64,000 nt of DNA from Allobosea thiooxidans (GCF_900168195.1 NZ_FUYX01000001.1:434001-498000), one strand, 5' to 3'; numbered from the stretch's first letter, positions 1 to 10,734 are shown. Translations and numbers: made by a program. The notes: generated by a model not told the origin, from the sequence alone.

Positions 1-1
1 G

Positions 2-94
2 GATTTCGCCGCGCTGCATGACCATGCCCGCCTGCCGTGGCGCTTCTTCGGCCGCTTCACCTCTTCCATCGCCGCGGGCCTTACCGGCGCCTGA
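2..94 (+). CDS. C-terminal fragment of an unidentified protein, cut by the window edge
   Basis: An open frame runs from the first bases to a TGA at 92-94, giving 30 residues that end in ITGA-like small residues (…AAGLTGA). Codon use fits the neighbouring genes. The fragment is too short to assign a family. It is followed by an 8-bp GC hairpin and then leuC on the same strand. It could also be a chance frame. Confidence 0.4.
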   Translation, partial: DFAALHDHARLPWRFFGRFTSSIAAGLTGA

Positions 95-96
95 GA

Positions 97-118
97 CCGG
101 CCGCTTCCGCGCGGCCGG
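97..118 (+). terminator. GC-rich hairpin after the partial gene
   Basis: CCGGCCGC (97-104) pairs with GCGGCCGG (111-118) across a 6-base loop, just after the stop at 94. There is no T tract, so this is only a candidate transcription end or RNA-stabilising stem. Confidence 0.3.
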
Positions 119-206
119 CGACAGGCGCCCGATCCTTTGCGCCGGAGAACCGGCGCAGCGATGAACCGATTTTCCAGACCACCATTCCGCAGACCGAGAT
201 CAAGCC

Positions 207-1625
207 ATGACTGCGTCCACAGGCCCCCGCACTCTCTACGACAAGATCTTCGACGATCACGTCATCGACCGGCAGGAAGACGGCACCTGCCTGCTCTATA
301 TCGACCGCCACCTCGTCCATGAGGTGACGAGCCCGCAGGCCTTCGAAGGTCTGCGCATGACCGGCCGCAAGGTCCGCTCGCCGGAGAAGACGCTCGCCGT
401 CGTCGACCACAACATCCAGACGACCGACCGCTCCAAGGGCATCCAGGAAGAGGAAAGCCGCATCCAGGTCGAGGCGCTCGCCAAGAACGCCAAGGACTTC
501 GGCGTCGAGTATTTCAACGAGCTCGACAAGCGCCAGGGCATCGTCCACATCGTCGGCCCCGAGCAGGGCTTCACCCTGCCGGGCACCACGATCGTCTGCG
601 GTGACTCGCACACCTCGACCCATGGCGCCTTCGGCGCGCTCGCCCATGGCATCGGCACCTCCGAGGTCGAGCATGTGCTCGCCACGCAGACGCTGATCCA
701 GAAGAAGGCGAAGAACATGCTCGTCCAGGTGGACGGCACGCCTGCTCCCGGCGTCGGCGCCAAGGACATCACGCTCGCCATCATCGGCGAGATCGGCACC
801 GCCGGCGGCACCGGCTCGGTGATCGAATATGCCGGCGAGGCCATCCGCGGCCTCACCATGGAAGGCCGCATGACGGTCTGCAACATGTCGATCGAGGGCG
901 GCGCCCGCGCCGGCATGGTCGCCCCTGACCAGAAGGCCTTCGACTACCTGCAGGGCCGCCCCAAGGCGCCGAAGGGCGAGGCCTGGGACGCGGCCGTCCG
1001 CTACTGGGAGACGCTGCGCTCCGACGAGGGCGCGCATTTCGACCGCGTCGTGAAGCTCGACGCCGCCAACCTGCCGCCGATCGTCTCCTGGGGCACGAGC
1101 CCGGAGGACGTCATCTCGGTGCTCGGCGCCGTGCCCGATCCCGAGCTGATCGCCGACGAGGTCAAGCGCGCCTCGAAGAAGCGCGCGCTTGAGTACATGG
1201 GCCTGACCGCGGGCACCAGGATGACCGAGATCCCGCTCGACGTGATCTGGATCGGCTCCTGCACCAATGGCCGCATCGAGGATCTGCGCACCGTCGCCAA
1301 GATCGTCGAGGGCAAGAAGATCCATGACAGCCTGGACTACGCCATGATCGTGCCGGGCTCGGGTCTGGTGAAGCAGCAGGCGGAGCTGGAAGGCCTCGAC
1401 AAGATCTTCCTCGCCGCCGGCTTCGAATGGCGTGAGCCGGGCTGCTCGATGTGCCTCGGCATGAACCCGGACCAGCTGAAGCCGGGCCAGCGCGCCGCCT
1501 CGACCTCGAACCGCAATTTCGAGGGTCGCCAGGGCTATCGCGGCCGCACCCACCTGGTCTCGCCGGCGATGGCGGCGGCGGCGGCCCTGACCGGCCACTT
1601 CGTCGACGTGCGCCAGCTGGGCTGA
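207..1625 (+). CDS. leuC: 3-isopropylmalate dehydratase, large subunit
   Basis: LeuC (472 aa, normal length) forms isopropylmalate isomerase with LeuD and interconverts 2- and 3-isopropylmalate in leucine biosynthesis in the cytoplasm. The aconitase-fold motif [12 protein letters not shown] lies near residue 135. Three cysteines expected to hold the [4Fe-4S] cluster are visible: Cys352 in IGSCTNGR, then Cys413 and Cys416 in [11 protein letters not shown]. The ATG at 207 starts the usual N-terminus ([12 protein letters not shown]). LeuD lies 0.7 kb downstream on the same strand, separated by two small genes, an arrangement familiar in alphaproteobacteria. The identification is secure. Confidence 0.98.
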   Translation: MTASTGPRTLYDKIFDDHVIDRQEDGTCLLYIDRHLVHEVTSPQAFEGLRMTGRKVRSPEKTLAVVDHNIQTTDRSKGIQEEESRIQVEALAKNAKDFGVEYFNELDKRQGIVHIVGPEQGFTLPGTTIVCGDSHTSTHGAFGALAHGIGTSEVEHVLATQTLIQKKAKNMLVQVDGTPAPGVGAKDITLAIIGEIGTAGGTGSVIEYAGEAIRGLTMEGRMTVCNMSIEGGARAGMVAPDQKAFDYLQGRPKAPKGEAWDAAVRYWETLRSDEGAHFDRVVKLDAANLPPIVSWGTSPEDVISVLGAVPDPELIADEVKRASKKRALEYMGLTAGTRMTEIPLDVIWIGSCTNGRIEDLRTVAKIVEGKKIHDSLDYAMIVPGSGLVKQQAELEGLDKIFLAAGFEWREPGCSMCLGMNPDQLKPGQRAASTSNRNFEGRQGYRGRTHLVSPAMAAAAALTGHFVDVRQLG

Positions 1626-1649
1626 GCGGCAAGCGCGGGGAGGCTAGCC

Positions 1650-1895
1650 ATGTCGAACGACCCCCGCGAAACCGCACGCGAAGCCGAGGCCAAGGCCGCG
1701 CTGGAGCGTGTCAAGCGCGACAGCGAGACCGTGCTCGGTTCGTCGATGAACCGGGCGGCCCAGCACTTCTCGGGCGCCGACGCGCCCGAGGGCGACAGGA
1801 TCGAGCTCTGGGGACGGCGCATCGGCCGTTCCCTCTCGCTGCTGGGCGTCGTCGTGCTGGCCTGGTGGCTCGGCCATCAGCTGAAGTTCTGGTGA
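1650..1895 (+). CDS. small single-pass membrane protein
   Basis: This 81-residue protein has a charged, Ala/Glu/Arg-rich N-terminal half that looks helical and amphipathic. One hydrophobic segment follows near residues 61-78 (LSLLGVVVLAWWLGHQL). It lies between leuC and the metallopeptidase gene; a GGGAGG ribosome site precedes its ATG. Its position inside the leu cluster suggests co-transcription rather than a role in leucine synthesis. I do not recognise a family. Confidence 0.8.
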   Translation: MSNDPRETAREAEAKAALERVKRDSETVLGSSMNRAAQHFSGADAPEGDRIELWGRRIGRSLSLLGVVVLAWWLGHQLKFW

Positions 1896-1900
1896 CGGAT

Positions 1901-2335
1901 ATGGACGCCGTGGCGACCAAGAGCAGGGACATCGACTGGGACGGGGCCAAGGCCCCGTCGCTCGAAGCCTTCGAGATCATGGCGCAGGCCGCCTTCGACC
2001 GCCTGCCGGAGGAGTTCCGCGCGCTCTGCGCCGACGTCGTCTTCAACGTCACCGAATTTCCCGAGGACGACGTGCTCAAGGAGCTGGAGGCGGAGAGCCC
2101 CTTCGACCTGCTCGGACTGTTCAGCGGCGTCGGCCTGCCGCAGCAGGGTTTCAGCCCCCAGACCGGTCAGATGCCCAACACCATCCATCTCTATCGCAGG
2201 CCGATCCTCGACTACTGGGCGGAGAATGACGAGAGCCTGGGGGCCATCGTCACCCACGTCATGGTCCACGAGATCGGCCACCATTTCGGCTTCTCCGACG
2301 AGGACATGGAAGCCATCGAACAGGCGGCCGGCTGA
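1901..2335 (+). CDS. zincin-like metallopeptidase family protein (PF06262 type)
   Basis: The 144-residue product carries the zincin signature HEIGHHFGFSDEDM near its C-terminus, where the two His of HEIGH would bind zinc and Glu would act as base. The sequence resembles the small DUF1025/Zincin_1 family, whose substrates are not established. The ATG at 1901 is preceded by GGTGA at 5-base spacing. A GTG at 1892 overlapping the previous stop is an alternative start. It sits between leuC and leuD, most likely in the same transcript. The family call is firm; peptidase activity is inferred from the motif. Confidence 0.9.
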   Translation: MDAVATKSRDIDWDGAKAPSLEAFEIMAQAAFDRLPEEFRALCADVVFNVTEFPEDDVLKELEAESPFDLLGLFSGVGLPQQGFSPQTGQMPNTIHLYRRPILDYWAENDESLGAIVTHVMVHEIGHHFGFSDEDMEAIEQAAG

Positions 2336-2362
2336 GCCGGCCTCGAAGCAAGGACAAGAACC

Positions 2363-2965
2363 ATGCAGCCCTTCACCACCCTGACCTCGACGCCCGCCCC
2401 GATGAAGGTGGTCAATGTCGACACCGACATGATCATCCCCAAGCAGTATCTGAAGACGATCAAGCGCACCGGGCTGGGCACCGCGCTGTTCTCCGAGATG
2501 CGCTACAAGGAGGACGGCTCCGAGAACCCGGATTTCGTGCTGAACCAGCCGGCCTATCGCAAGGCCGAGATCCTCGTCGCCGGCGACAATTTCGGCTGCG
2601 GCTCCTCGCGCGAGCATGCTCCCTGGGCGCTGCTCGACTTCGGCATCCGCTGCGTGATCTCCACGAGCTTCGCCGACATCTTCTACAATAACTGCTTCAA
2701 GAACGGCATCCTGCCGATCAAGGTCACGCCCGAGCAGCTCGAGATGCTGTTCGACGACGCCGAGCGCGGCTCCAACGCGACGCTGACGATCGACTTGGAG
2801 AAGCAGACGATCAAGGGGCCGGACGGCGGCGAGATCTCGTTCGAGATCGACCCCTTCCGCAAGCACTGCCTGCTCAACGGGCTCGACGATATCGGCCTGA
2901 CCATGGAGAAGTCCTCCAAGATCGAGGCCTTCGAGGACAAGCTGAAGCAGCGCGCCTGGGCTTGA
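2363..2965 (+). CDS. leuD: 3-isopropylmalate dehydratase, small subunit
   Basis: LeuD (200 aa) is the swivelling-domain partner of LeuC. The N-terminus contains [13 protein letters not shown] and the middle contains [17 protein letters not shown], both diagnostic of the family. The length is normal. It follows the zincin gene by 27 bases with an AAGGA-type ribosome site. A rho-independent terminator sits about 60 bases after the stop, so this is probably the last gene of the leuC-leuD unit. Confidence 0.98.
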   Translation: MQPFTTLTSTPAPMKVVNVDTDMIIPKQYLKTIKRTGLGTALFSEMRYKEDGSENPDFVLNQPAYRKAEILVAGDNFGCGSSREHAPWALLDFGIRCVISTSFADIFYNNCFKNGILPIKVTPEQLEMLFDDAERGSNATLTIDLEKQTIKGPDGGEISFEIDPFRKHCLLNGLDDIGLTMEKSSKIEAFEDKLKQRAWA

Positions 2966-2970
2966 CCTTC

Positions 2971-3109
2971 CCTTCTCCCCTCGGGGGAGAAGGTGGCAGT
3001 GCGTAGCGCCGACGGATGAGGGAAGGGCCGCGCAAGCGGCCCTTTTTCGTTCACCTGATCGCGCCACCCTCATCCGCCCGCCGGCACCTTCTCCCCCGAG
3101 GGGAGAAGG
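2971..3109. repeat. composite palindromic repeat (paired CCTTCTCCCC hairpins)
   Basis: Two perfect hairpins, CCTTCTCCCC/GGGGAGAAGG at 2971-2993 and again at 3087-3109, flank an inner pair GATGAGGG (about 3016) and CCCTCATC (about 3067). The whole block is one large imperfect palindrome between the convergent genes leuD and the DUF1501 gene. It resembles dispersed BIME-like elements common in rhizobial chromosomes. It surrounds a rho-independent terminator. Confidence 0.85.
3024..3047 (+). terminator. rho-independent terminator after leuD
   Basis: AGGGCCGC (3024-3031) and GCGGCCCT (3036-3043) form an 8-bp GC stem with a GCAA tetraloop, followed at once by a run of T. This is the natural end of the leu transcript and lies in the middle of the palindromic repeat. 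Confidence 0.85.
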
Positions 3110-3112
3110 GCG

Positions 3113-4368
3113 CTAAACCACCAGCCCCTGCATCGGCCTGAGCTCGCCCGTCCCCGGGAACACCTTCTCGGCCAGGACCGGGCCCGACAGCCCGAAGAGA
3201 TCGGCGACCACGCCCTTGGCGACCGTGCGGATGTCGGTCGTCGGCGCAAGGTCGCGGCTTTGGTAGAGCTGTCCGGGCTTCAGCCCCGGCCAGTCCGTGA
3301 TCATCCGGCCGCCCTTCACCGCGCCGCCGACGAGAAAGGCGACAGTGCCGGTGCCATGGTCGGTGCCGACCGTGCCATTGACGGCGGCCGTGCGCCCGAA
3401 CTCGGTCGCGACCATCACCACCGTGTCCTTCCAGACCGGGGCCAGCCCCTGCTCCAGCGCGGCGAAGGCCCCGTCCAGGCCGCCGAGCAGATTGGCCAGC
3501 CGTCCCTTGGCCCCGCCCTCATTGGCATGCGTATCCCAGCCCTCGAAGGCCAGCGCGGCGATGCGCGGCCCGTCATCGGCGCCGACGAGCCCGGCGACGC
3601 CTTCGGCGATCCGCCGCATGCCGTCGGCCGTGTCCGGCCCGCCGCCGCCCCTCGGCTCGGCCATGCCGCTGCGCCGCGCCAGCCCCTCGGTTTCGATCGC
3701 CTGCTGCAGGGCCATGGCGAGGCCGGGATCGCGCTGGCCGTAGAGATCGGCCAGCCGCGTGGTCAGGTCGATGCCGGCCCGCGCCATGCGCGGCGGCGCC
3801 CAGCCCAGCACCGGCGCCCGGCCCCGCACCACCAGAGGCGGCACGACGCCGACGCCGAGCACACCCTTGCGCGAGATGCCCTCCCCGGCCGGCAGGCTCG
3901 CGATCAGCCGGTTGAGCCAGCCATCCTCGGTGCTGCCCGGCCCCGACTGGCCGCTCTCCAGCACGTCCTGACCGTCGAAATGCGAGCGCTCGCGATAGCC
4001 CGTCGCTGTGGCATGGACGATCGCCGCCCGCCCTTCGCGATAGAGCCGGGCGAGGTTCGGCATCGCCGGATGCAGGTAGAAGAAGCCGTCGAGCGGCAAG
4101 GCCGCCTCGGGCCCGTCCTTGGCGAGCGCAATGCCCTCGCGCAGGCCGGCATAGTCGGGATCGCCGATCGGAGGCACCGCCGAAAGCCCGTCGAGCGCCC
4201 CGCGCAGCACCACCAGCAGGAAGCGCGGATCGCGGCTGCCCGCCGCCGCATGGGCGAATTTCGGTACGAAGGACCAGCCGAAGAGCGCGCCCGCCGCACC
4301 GAGCACGGCGCGCCGCGACGGCGTCATCCGTTCGCAATCGTCATCGTCGTCGTGATGCTCCATCGGCC

Positions 4369-4372
<4 letters not shown>
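3113..4372 (-). CDS. DUF1501 family protein, Tat-type signal
   Basis: This 419-residue protein belongs to the DUF1501 family, which has an alkaline-phosphatase/sulfatase-like fold and no established function. After a His/Asp-rich start there is a twin-arginine-like signal, SRRAVLGAAGALFGWSFVP, followed by an AHAAAG cleavage region, so export through Tat is predicted. Family-typical segments include VVLRGALDGLSAVPP, VATEFGRTAAVNG and DHGTGTVAFLVGG. Its ATG overlaps the stop of the DUF1800 gene by 4 bases (ATGA), so the two are translationally coupled. A second ATG lies three codons downstream. Confidence 0.92.
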
Positions 4373-5838
<1,466 letters not shown>

Positions 5839-5954
5839 GCCGCCGGCCTCCGCTGTTCAGGCATGCAGCATCCCGACCGACTATGGCGAAAACCAGAAGG
5901 ACATCTCGACAATCCGAAGCAGACAGGGTCTCGCGGCCGTTTCTCCGCATGCGC

Positions 5955-6164
5955 CTACGGGCGCTGCTCAGCGCTCCGATGCTCCGCTTCCCAGAGGCAG
6001 ACCGCCTCCTTGAGCGCCATGAGCTCGCGATAGCTGCTCCCGTCCTGCACCGCGAGGGCATCGATGCGGCGCTTGGCGAGGGCGTAGTCTTCGACCGTCT
6101 CGATCTTGAACAGGGGCGGGTCCGACCGGCAGGAATCCGGCCCGTGCCTGATTGTCGTTTTCAT
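5955..6164 (-). CDS. small protein resembling the N-terminus of HigA-type antitoxins, without HTH
   Basis: The 69-residue product contains IETVEDYALAKRRIDALAV followed by YRELMALKEAVCLWEAEH. This pattern matches the helical segment that precedes the HTH domain in HigA/YgjM-like antitoxins, but the protein ends before any HTH would begin. The ATG at 6164 follows a strong GGGGAGGT ribosome site. A longer frame back to 6209 has no such support. No toxin gene adjoins it. It may be a free-standing helical domain or a remnant. The resemblance is by eye and uncertain. Confidence 0.65.
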   Translation of the reverse strand: MKTTIRHGPDSCRSDPPLFKIETVEDYALAKRRIDALAVQDGSSYRELMALKEAVCLWEAEHRSAEQRP

Positions 6165-6392
6165 GGACGACCTCCCCGGACAATGAAGCTGCAGAAGATT
6201 ATACGGCAAAGGCGGGAGATCGCTCTTGCGTCAAATCAATCCCGCTTCCGGCCCGGAAACCAAGCGGAATCGGCATGAGCCCCTAGCTTCAGGGTTGCTT
6301 GTCAATGACCCAAAGGGCGCCGAGGATCAGGCTCGTGCCGGGCGCTGGATCTCTCGGGCGGCGTTTTCGCGGCACGGATAGCGGGATCAGCC

Positions 6393-6845
6393 ATGTACAA
6401 GCACATTCTCATATCGACGGACGGGTCAGAGGTCGGCCAGAAGGGTGTGGACCATGGGCTGGCCCTGGCGAAGAGCGTCGGCGCCAAGGTCACCATCGTC
6501 ACCGTGACGGAGCCGTTTCCGATCTATGCAGGCGCTGCAGCGGGCCCGGGCTGGCTGCCTCCACCGACCGCGACCGTCGAGTACGAGGCGAGCCAGAAGG
6601 AAGCGGCGACGAGGACGCTGGTGGACGCCAAGGCCGCCGCTGACCGGCTCGGCGTCGCGGCCGAGACGGTCTACATCCCGGAGGCCCACCCTGCCGAGGC
6701 GATCGTCGAAACCGCCGGCAGACGCCATTGCGACCTGATCGTCATGGCCTCGCACGGCCGTCGCGGCCTTCGCCGCCTCCTGCTCGGCAGCCAGACCTCC
6801 GAGGTCGTCACCAACAGCCCGGTTCCGGTTCTGGTGGTCAGGTAG
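6393..6845 (+). CDS. universal stress protein, UspA family
   Basis: A single-domain Usp of 150 residues. It opens with MYKHILISTDGSEVG, the usual first strand with its conserved Asp, and ends with MASHGRRGLRRLLLGSQTSE and a final strand VPVLVVR, which form the nucleotide-binding loop region. UspA-type proteins bind ATP or protect against stress; the specific role is unknown. A 228-base gap precedes it, so it probably has its own promoter, although I see no confident -35/-10 pair. It converges on the helicase gene. Confidence 0.95.
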   Translation: MYKHILISTDGSEVGQKGVDHGLALAKSVGAKVTIVTVTEPFPIYAGAAAGPGWLPPPTATVEYEASQKEAATRTLVDAKAAADRLGVAAETVYIPEAHPAEAIVETAGRRHCDLIVMASHGRRGLRRLLLGSQTSEVVTNSPVPVLVVR

Positions 6846-6856
6846 CGCCTGCGCCG

Positions 6857-7948
6857 CTACATCACTACCGTGATCGTCTCGGCCGCCCGCGTCAGCCCGG
6901 TATAGAGCCAGCGCGCCCGGTGCTCGCGGAAGGCGTAGCTCTCATCGAAGAGCACCACGTCGTCCCATTGCGAGCCCTGCGATTTGTGCACCGTCAGCGC
7001 GTAGCCGAAGGTGAACTCGTCGGTGTGCTTGCGCAGCTCCCACGGCACCTCCTCCTCGGTACCGTCGAAGAAGTTCGGCAGCACCGAGACCTTGACCGCC
7101 TTGGCGCCGGTGTCGTCCTCCGGCGTCACCCGCATGGTGACGAGCCCCTTCTTCGAGGTCGCGATCTCCTGCACGATCCAGGAGCCGCCATTGAGCAGCC
7201 CCTTGCTCTTGTCGTTGCGCAGGCAGACCAGCTTCTCGCCCGCGACCGGGCTGTTGTCGGTGCGGCCCATCAGCTGGCGGATACGGGCATTGTAGTTGCG
7301 CCGCGTCTTGTTCATTCCGACCAGAACCTGATCGGCCGTCATGACGATTTCCGGATTGACGTCGCCGCGCCGGATCACGCGGCTCGGACCGTATTCGCCA
7401 TAGTCGAGCCGGCCGCCCTCGCGCACGATCATCGACATCCGCACGATCGGATTGTCGGCCGCCTGGCGGTGTACCTCGGTCAGCATGACGTCGGGCTCCT
7501 GCTCGGTGAAGAAGCCGCCGCCCTTGACCGGCGGCAGCTGCGCCGGGTCACCGAGCACCAGAACCGGCGTGCCGAAGGAAAGCAGGTCGCGCCCGAGCTC
7601 CTCGTCCACCATCGAGCATTCGTCGATGATGATCAGCTTCGCCTTGGCGGCGGCGCTCTCGCGGTTGAGCACGAAGGTCGGGCTCTCCTCCTCGACCCCG
7701 CGCGAGCGGTAGATCAGCGAATGGATGGTCTGCGCGCCATGGCAGCCCTTGTTACGCAGCACGAGCGCGGCCTTGCCGGTATAGGCGGCGAAGACGACCT
7801 CGCCGTCGACCGCCTCGGCGATATGGCGGGCGAGCGTGGTCTTGCCTGTGCCGGCATAGCCGAACATGCGGAAGAGCTGCGGCTCGCCGGCCTGAAGCCA
7901 GCGCGCCACGGCGGTCAAGGCGGCATCCTGCTGGGGCGACCAGCTCAT
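6857..7948 (-). CDS. RecD/Dda-like superfamily 1 DNA helicase, short form
   Basis: This 363-residue protein has the SF1B helicase motifs in order: Walker A GYAGTGKTTLA near residue 29, Walker B IIIDECSMVDE near 110, LVLGDPAQLPPV near 131, TVHKSQGSQWDDVVLFDES near 320, and a final RWLYTGLTRA. It is shorter than RecD2 (about 700 aa) and close to phage Dda, lacking any large N-terminal domain. The ATG at 7948 opens the family-typical SPQQDAALTAV. A much longer upstream frame exists but encodes only the shadow of the chemoreceptor. It probably acts in 5'-3' unwinding during repair or replication. Confidence 0.9.
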   Translation of the reverse strand: MSWSPQQDAALTAVARWLQAGEPQLFRMFGYAGTGKTTLARHIAEAVDGEVVFAAYTGKAALVLRNKGCHGAQTIHSLIYRSRGVEEESPTFVLNRESAAAKAKLIIIDECSMVDEELGRDLLSFGTPVLVLGDPAQLPPVKGGGFFTEQEPDVMLTEVHRQAADNPIVRMSMIVREGGRLDYGEYGPSRVIRRGDVNPEIVMTADQVLVGMNKTRRNYNARIRQLMGRTDNSPVAGEKLVCLRNDKSKGLLNGGSWIVQEIATSKKGLVTMRVTPEDDTGAKAVKVSVLPNFFDGTEEEVPWELRKHTDEFTFGYALTVHKSQGSQWDDVVLFDESYAFREHRARWLYTGLTRAAETITVVM

Positions 7949-8028
7949 CGCCGAAAGATCCTGAAAACGGGCATCGCGCAGATGGGGCCGAGTCGGGCGA
8001 CGAAGGCAAGCCCGACATTGCCGGCCCC

Positions 8029-9714
8029 CTATGCCGCGCGCAGGCGCCGCACGAAGGCTGCGGCCTCCGCCCGCAGGGCCGTGATCCGGCCGTCGAGCTC
8101 GCGCGCGCTCGCCGCGCCTGTATCGGCCCGGCCGACGGTCTGGAGATTGGCGGCGGCGATCTCGCCCATCGCCATCGCCGCGGTGCCGGTCACGTCCGAG
8201 ATGCGCGCCACCGTCTCGCCGAGCGAGCCGAGCAGCTCGACATGCGAGCTCACCATCGTCGCGATCTCGGTGCCGGTCTGCTCGACCGCCGCGACGCCGG
8301 CCCCGATCGTAGCCACCGCCTCCGCCGCATGGGACAGGGCCTCGTCGACCTGCGCGATCCGGTTCACAATCCGTGACGCCGCTTCCGAGGCCTGGTTCGC
8401 GAGCGTCTTCACCTCGGCGGCGACGACCGCGAAGCCGCGGCCCTGTGCACCGGCGCGGGCGGCCTCGATCGTCGCGTTGAGCGCGAGCAGGTTGGTCTGG
8501 CGCGCCACCGCCTCGATGATCGCGACGACCTCGCGGATCTGCGCCGCATTCTCCGCCAGCCGCGTGACGAGGGCGTGCGTGCCCGCCGCTTCGCGGGTCG
8601 CCGCCGTCGCCATCACCGAAACCCGCCGGACCTCGGCATTGATCTGGCGGATGACGTCCTCCATCCGCAGCGCCGCCTCGCTGGTGCGCCGCGCTTCCGC
8701 CCCGGCGCCGTCGACCGAGGCCGCGGCGGTCTTGGTGCTCTTCGAGATCTGGTGCACCCGCACGGCGGCATCCTGGAGCGCCAGGCGAAGCACCTCGCTG
8801 GCCCGGCCGATCTCGCCGAGCAGTGCGCCCAGCCGCATTTCGAACTCGTCGGCGATGCGCGCGAGCTCGGCGCTGCGCATGTTCTGCAACCGGCGGGCAT
8901 CGTCCGCCTCGGCCTCGCGCGTGTTCAGCGTCGCGCGAACCTCGCTGAGCTGGCGCACTACCCGGGCGAGCTCGCCGATCTCGTCGGCACGCCCGCAATG
9001 CGGAACCTCGACGACGCGGTCCGCCGAACTCGCCTGGCTGATCGCCGTCATGAGCTGCCGCAGCGGCCGCGTCAGCTGGCTGCGCAGGAGCAGCAACGCC
9101 ACCAAGCCGCCGCCGAACGGCAGCAGCAGCGCGAACAGGACCGTCCGCAGCCGGACGGCTTCGGCACGCTCCCCGGCCCGTGCCGCGGTCTCGCCGGCCC
9201 GCCGCGCCAGCTCGTCCCGAAGCCCCGAGGTGGTCGCGACGATCTCCTCGACATTGAGCCGCGCCTCCTCGGCCCCGGCCTCGAGCAGCGCCGCCCTCGC
9301 CGAAACGCGTTGGCCGATCTCGACGATGCCGCGCTGGAAGGCGATGAAGGTGCGGATCCGGGCGTCGAGCGTCGGATGGGCCTCGATCAGGCTCGCAGGC
9401 AACGCGGATATCAGATGGGCGCGGGCGGCATCGACGCCGTCGATCGCGCCATCCAGCCGTTCCAGCATCGTCTCGACCTCGCGCACGGGCGCATCTGCCT
9501 TGACCCGGCTGAGCAGCGCCGCCGAGGCGACGCGGCTGGACAGGAGCGAGGCGCTGCTCGCCAGGCGGATATCGGAGAAGGCGGCCGCATCGACGCGGCG
9601 CGCCTCGTCGAAGCCCCGCAACGCGCCGGCGAGGCCGAGCGCCCCTGCAAGACTCAGAAGCGCGAAGAAGATCATGATCTTCGCCGTCAATCCCAGTCGC
9701 CGCATCGCCGCCAT
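8029..9714 (-). CDS. methyl-accepting chemotaxis protein
   Basis: A chemoreceptor of 561 residues. The first membrane helix lies near residues 12-32. A helical periplasmic domain follows, then a second helix near 215-235 ([20 protein letters not shown]), a HAMP segment, and the signalling domain with the hairpin tip [20 protein letters not shown]. No C-terminal CheR-binding pentapeptide is present; it ends RRLRAA. The ATG at 9714 is preceded by GAGG. An in-frame TTG at 9774 would add 20 residues without an obvious ribosome site. The ligand is unknown. Confidence 0.93.
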   Translation of the reverse strand: MAAMRRLGLTAKIMIFFALLSLAGALGLAGALRGFDEARRVDAAAFSDIRLASSASLLSSRVASAALLSRVKADAPVREVETMLERLDGAIDGVDAARAHLISALPASLIEAHPTLDARIRTFIAFQRGIVEIGQRVSARAALLEAGAEEARLNVEEIVATTSGLRDELARRAGETAARAGERAEAVRLRTVLFALLLPFGGGLVALLLLRSQLTRPLRQLMTAISQASSADRVVEVPHCGRADEIGELARVVRQLSEVRATLNTREAEADDARRLQNMRSAELARIADEFEMRLGALLGEIGRASEVLRLALQDAAVRVHQISKSTKTAAASVDGAGAEARRTSEAALRMEDVIRQINAEVRRVSVMATAATREAAGTHALVTRLAENAAQIREVVAIIEAVARQTNLLALNATIEAARAGAQGRGFAVVAAEVKTLANQASEAASRIVNRIAQVDEALSHAAEAVATIGAGVAAVEQTGTEIATMVSSHVELLGSLGETVARISDVTGTAAMAMGEIAAANLQTVGRADTGAASARELDGRITALRAEAAAFVRRLRAA

Positions 9715-9825
9715 CGCCTCGTCTTCGGCCGTCCTTTCGCAGATGCGAACGAACACGAGGTTAACGAACGGCAATATGTCGCAAGGAATTCAACAGCTTA
9801 GCCGGTTACGCAAATGCCGGAGCGC

Positions 9826-10629
9826 TCATCCCATCAGGCTGTCGAGGCCGCGCCGCAGCCCCGCCTGCTCGGCGACCCGCCGGGCGGCGAGCAGCGTGCC
9901 GCCGACATAGGGAGCGGCCGAACTACCGGCATCATGGCGGATCACCAGCCGTTCGTCGGGCAGGCCGAACAGCGCCTCGCAGGAGAGCACGAAGCCCGGC
10001 ATGCGCACCGAATGCACCTGGACCGGGTTCGGCGCGCCGATCGCTCCGCCGCGCGTCTCGCGCACGCCGCCGAGTTCCGCGACCGGCTTGGCGGTTCCGG
10101 CCATGCGCTCGGCCCCCAGCGTCTCGGCCAGTTCCCGGCCGGTGCCGGAGGGCGTGTCCGGCTTGGCGGCCGAAGCGTAGTCGATGATCTCGACATCCGG
10201 GACGTATTTCGCCGCCTCGCGGGCGAAGCGGCGCAGCAGCGTCGCGGTCACCGAGAAATTGCCGGCGGCGAGAACGCCCACTCCCGCGGCCTTCGCCGCC
10301 GCGTCGATCTCGGCATAGTCCTCGCCGGTCATGCCGGAGGCGCCGACCACGACATGGCGGCCGGCCGCGACCGCCGCGAGCACATTGCCCTTCACGCTGT
10401 CGGGCTTGGTGTAGTCGATCAGCACGTCGGAGGGGATCGCAAGCGCCTCCTCGACCGAGGCGAAGACCGGAAGCCCGTTGGCCGGCAGTCCGGCCGCCTC
10501 GCCGAGATCCCGGCCTGCCGCCTTGCGCGATACGCCGGCGACGAGCGCGAGATCGGGCGCCGCGGCGATGGCGGCGACGAGCGCCTTTCCGACCCAGCCG
10601 GTGCAGCCGGCAAGCGTGATGCGGATCAT
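9826..10629 (-). CDS. dapB: dihydrodipicolinate reductase-like protein lacking the conserved His pair
   Basis: The length (267 aa) and overall pattern fit DapB, which reduces 4-hydroxy-tetrahydrodipicolinate for lysine and diaminopimelate synthesis. An N-terminal Rossmann motif (GCTGWVGK), the hinge GNFSVTATLLRRFA and the substrate loop KPDTPSGT (residues 156-163) are present. In canonical DapB the segment before this loop is EAHHRHK; here Ala152 and Ser153 replace the His pair, while Lys156 is kept. GGAIGAPNPVQVHSVRMPG agrees with the family C-terminus. The ATG at 10629 has a GGGAGA ribosome site. It may be a paralogue with altered function, with a canonical dapB elsewhere. Confidence 0.85.
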   Translation of the reverse strand: MIRITLAGCTGWVGKALVAAIAAAPDLALVAGVSRKAAGRDLGEAAGLPANGLPVFASVEEALAIPSDVLIDYTKPDSVKGNVLAAVAAGRHVVVGASGMTGEDYAEIDAAAKAAGVGVLAAGNFSVTATLLRRFAREAAKYVPDVEIIDYASAAKPDTPSGTGRELAETLGAERMAGTAKPVAELGGVRETRGGAIGAPNPVQVHSVRMPGFVLSCEALFGLPDERLVIRHDAGSSAAPYVGGTLLAARRVAEQAGLRRGLDSLMG

Positions 10630-10734
10630 GGAGATCTCCCGGTTGGAATCCGCCATGAGAATTAAGTCCCGGAGCGCGGCTTTGCCAGCCCCGGCCGCGT
10701 TGCCCGGAATCGCGAGGCAGCCTAGCTTCGCGGA

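Noticed and set aside
81-1598. A 505-residue minus-strand frame opposite leuC
   Set aside because: leuC has all catalytic features; the antisense frame shows biased Arg/Leu/Asp composition only.
2971-3109. The regularly spaced repeats as a possible CRISPR array
   Set aside because: Only two units, each palindromic, with unequal and structured content between them. No cas genes in the window.
5955-6164. A complete toxin-antitoxin module
   Set aside because: Only one small gene is present and it lacks the DNA-binding part. No HigB-like toxin lies within several kilobases.
9715-9774. N-terminal extension of the chemoreceptor from a TTG at 9774
   Set aside because: No ribosome site and no membrane-protein-like sequence. 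The ATG at 9714 has GAGG and leads directly into the first membrane helix.
6728-9910. A 1060-residue plus-strand frame covering the helicase and chemoreceptor genes
   Set aside because: Low-complexity Ser/Ala/Arg composition and opposite orientation to two well-supported genes.
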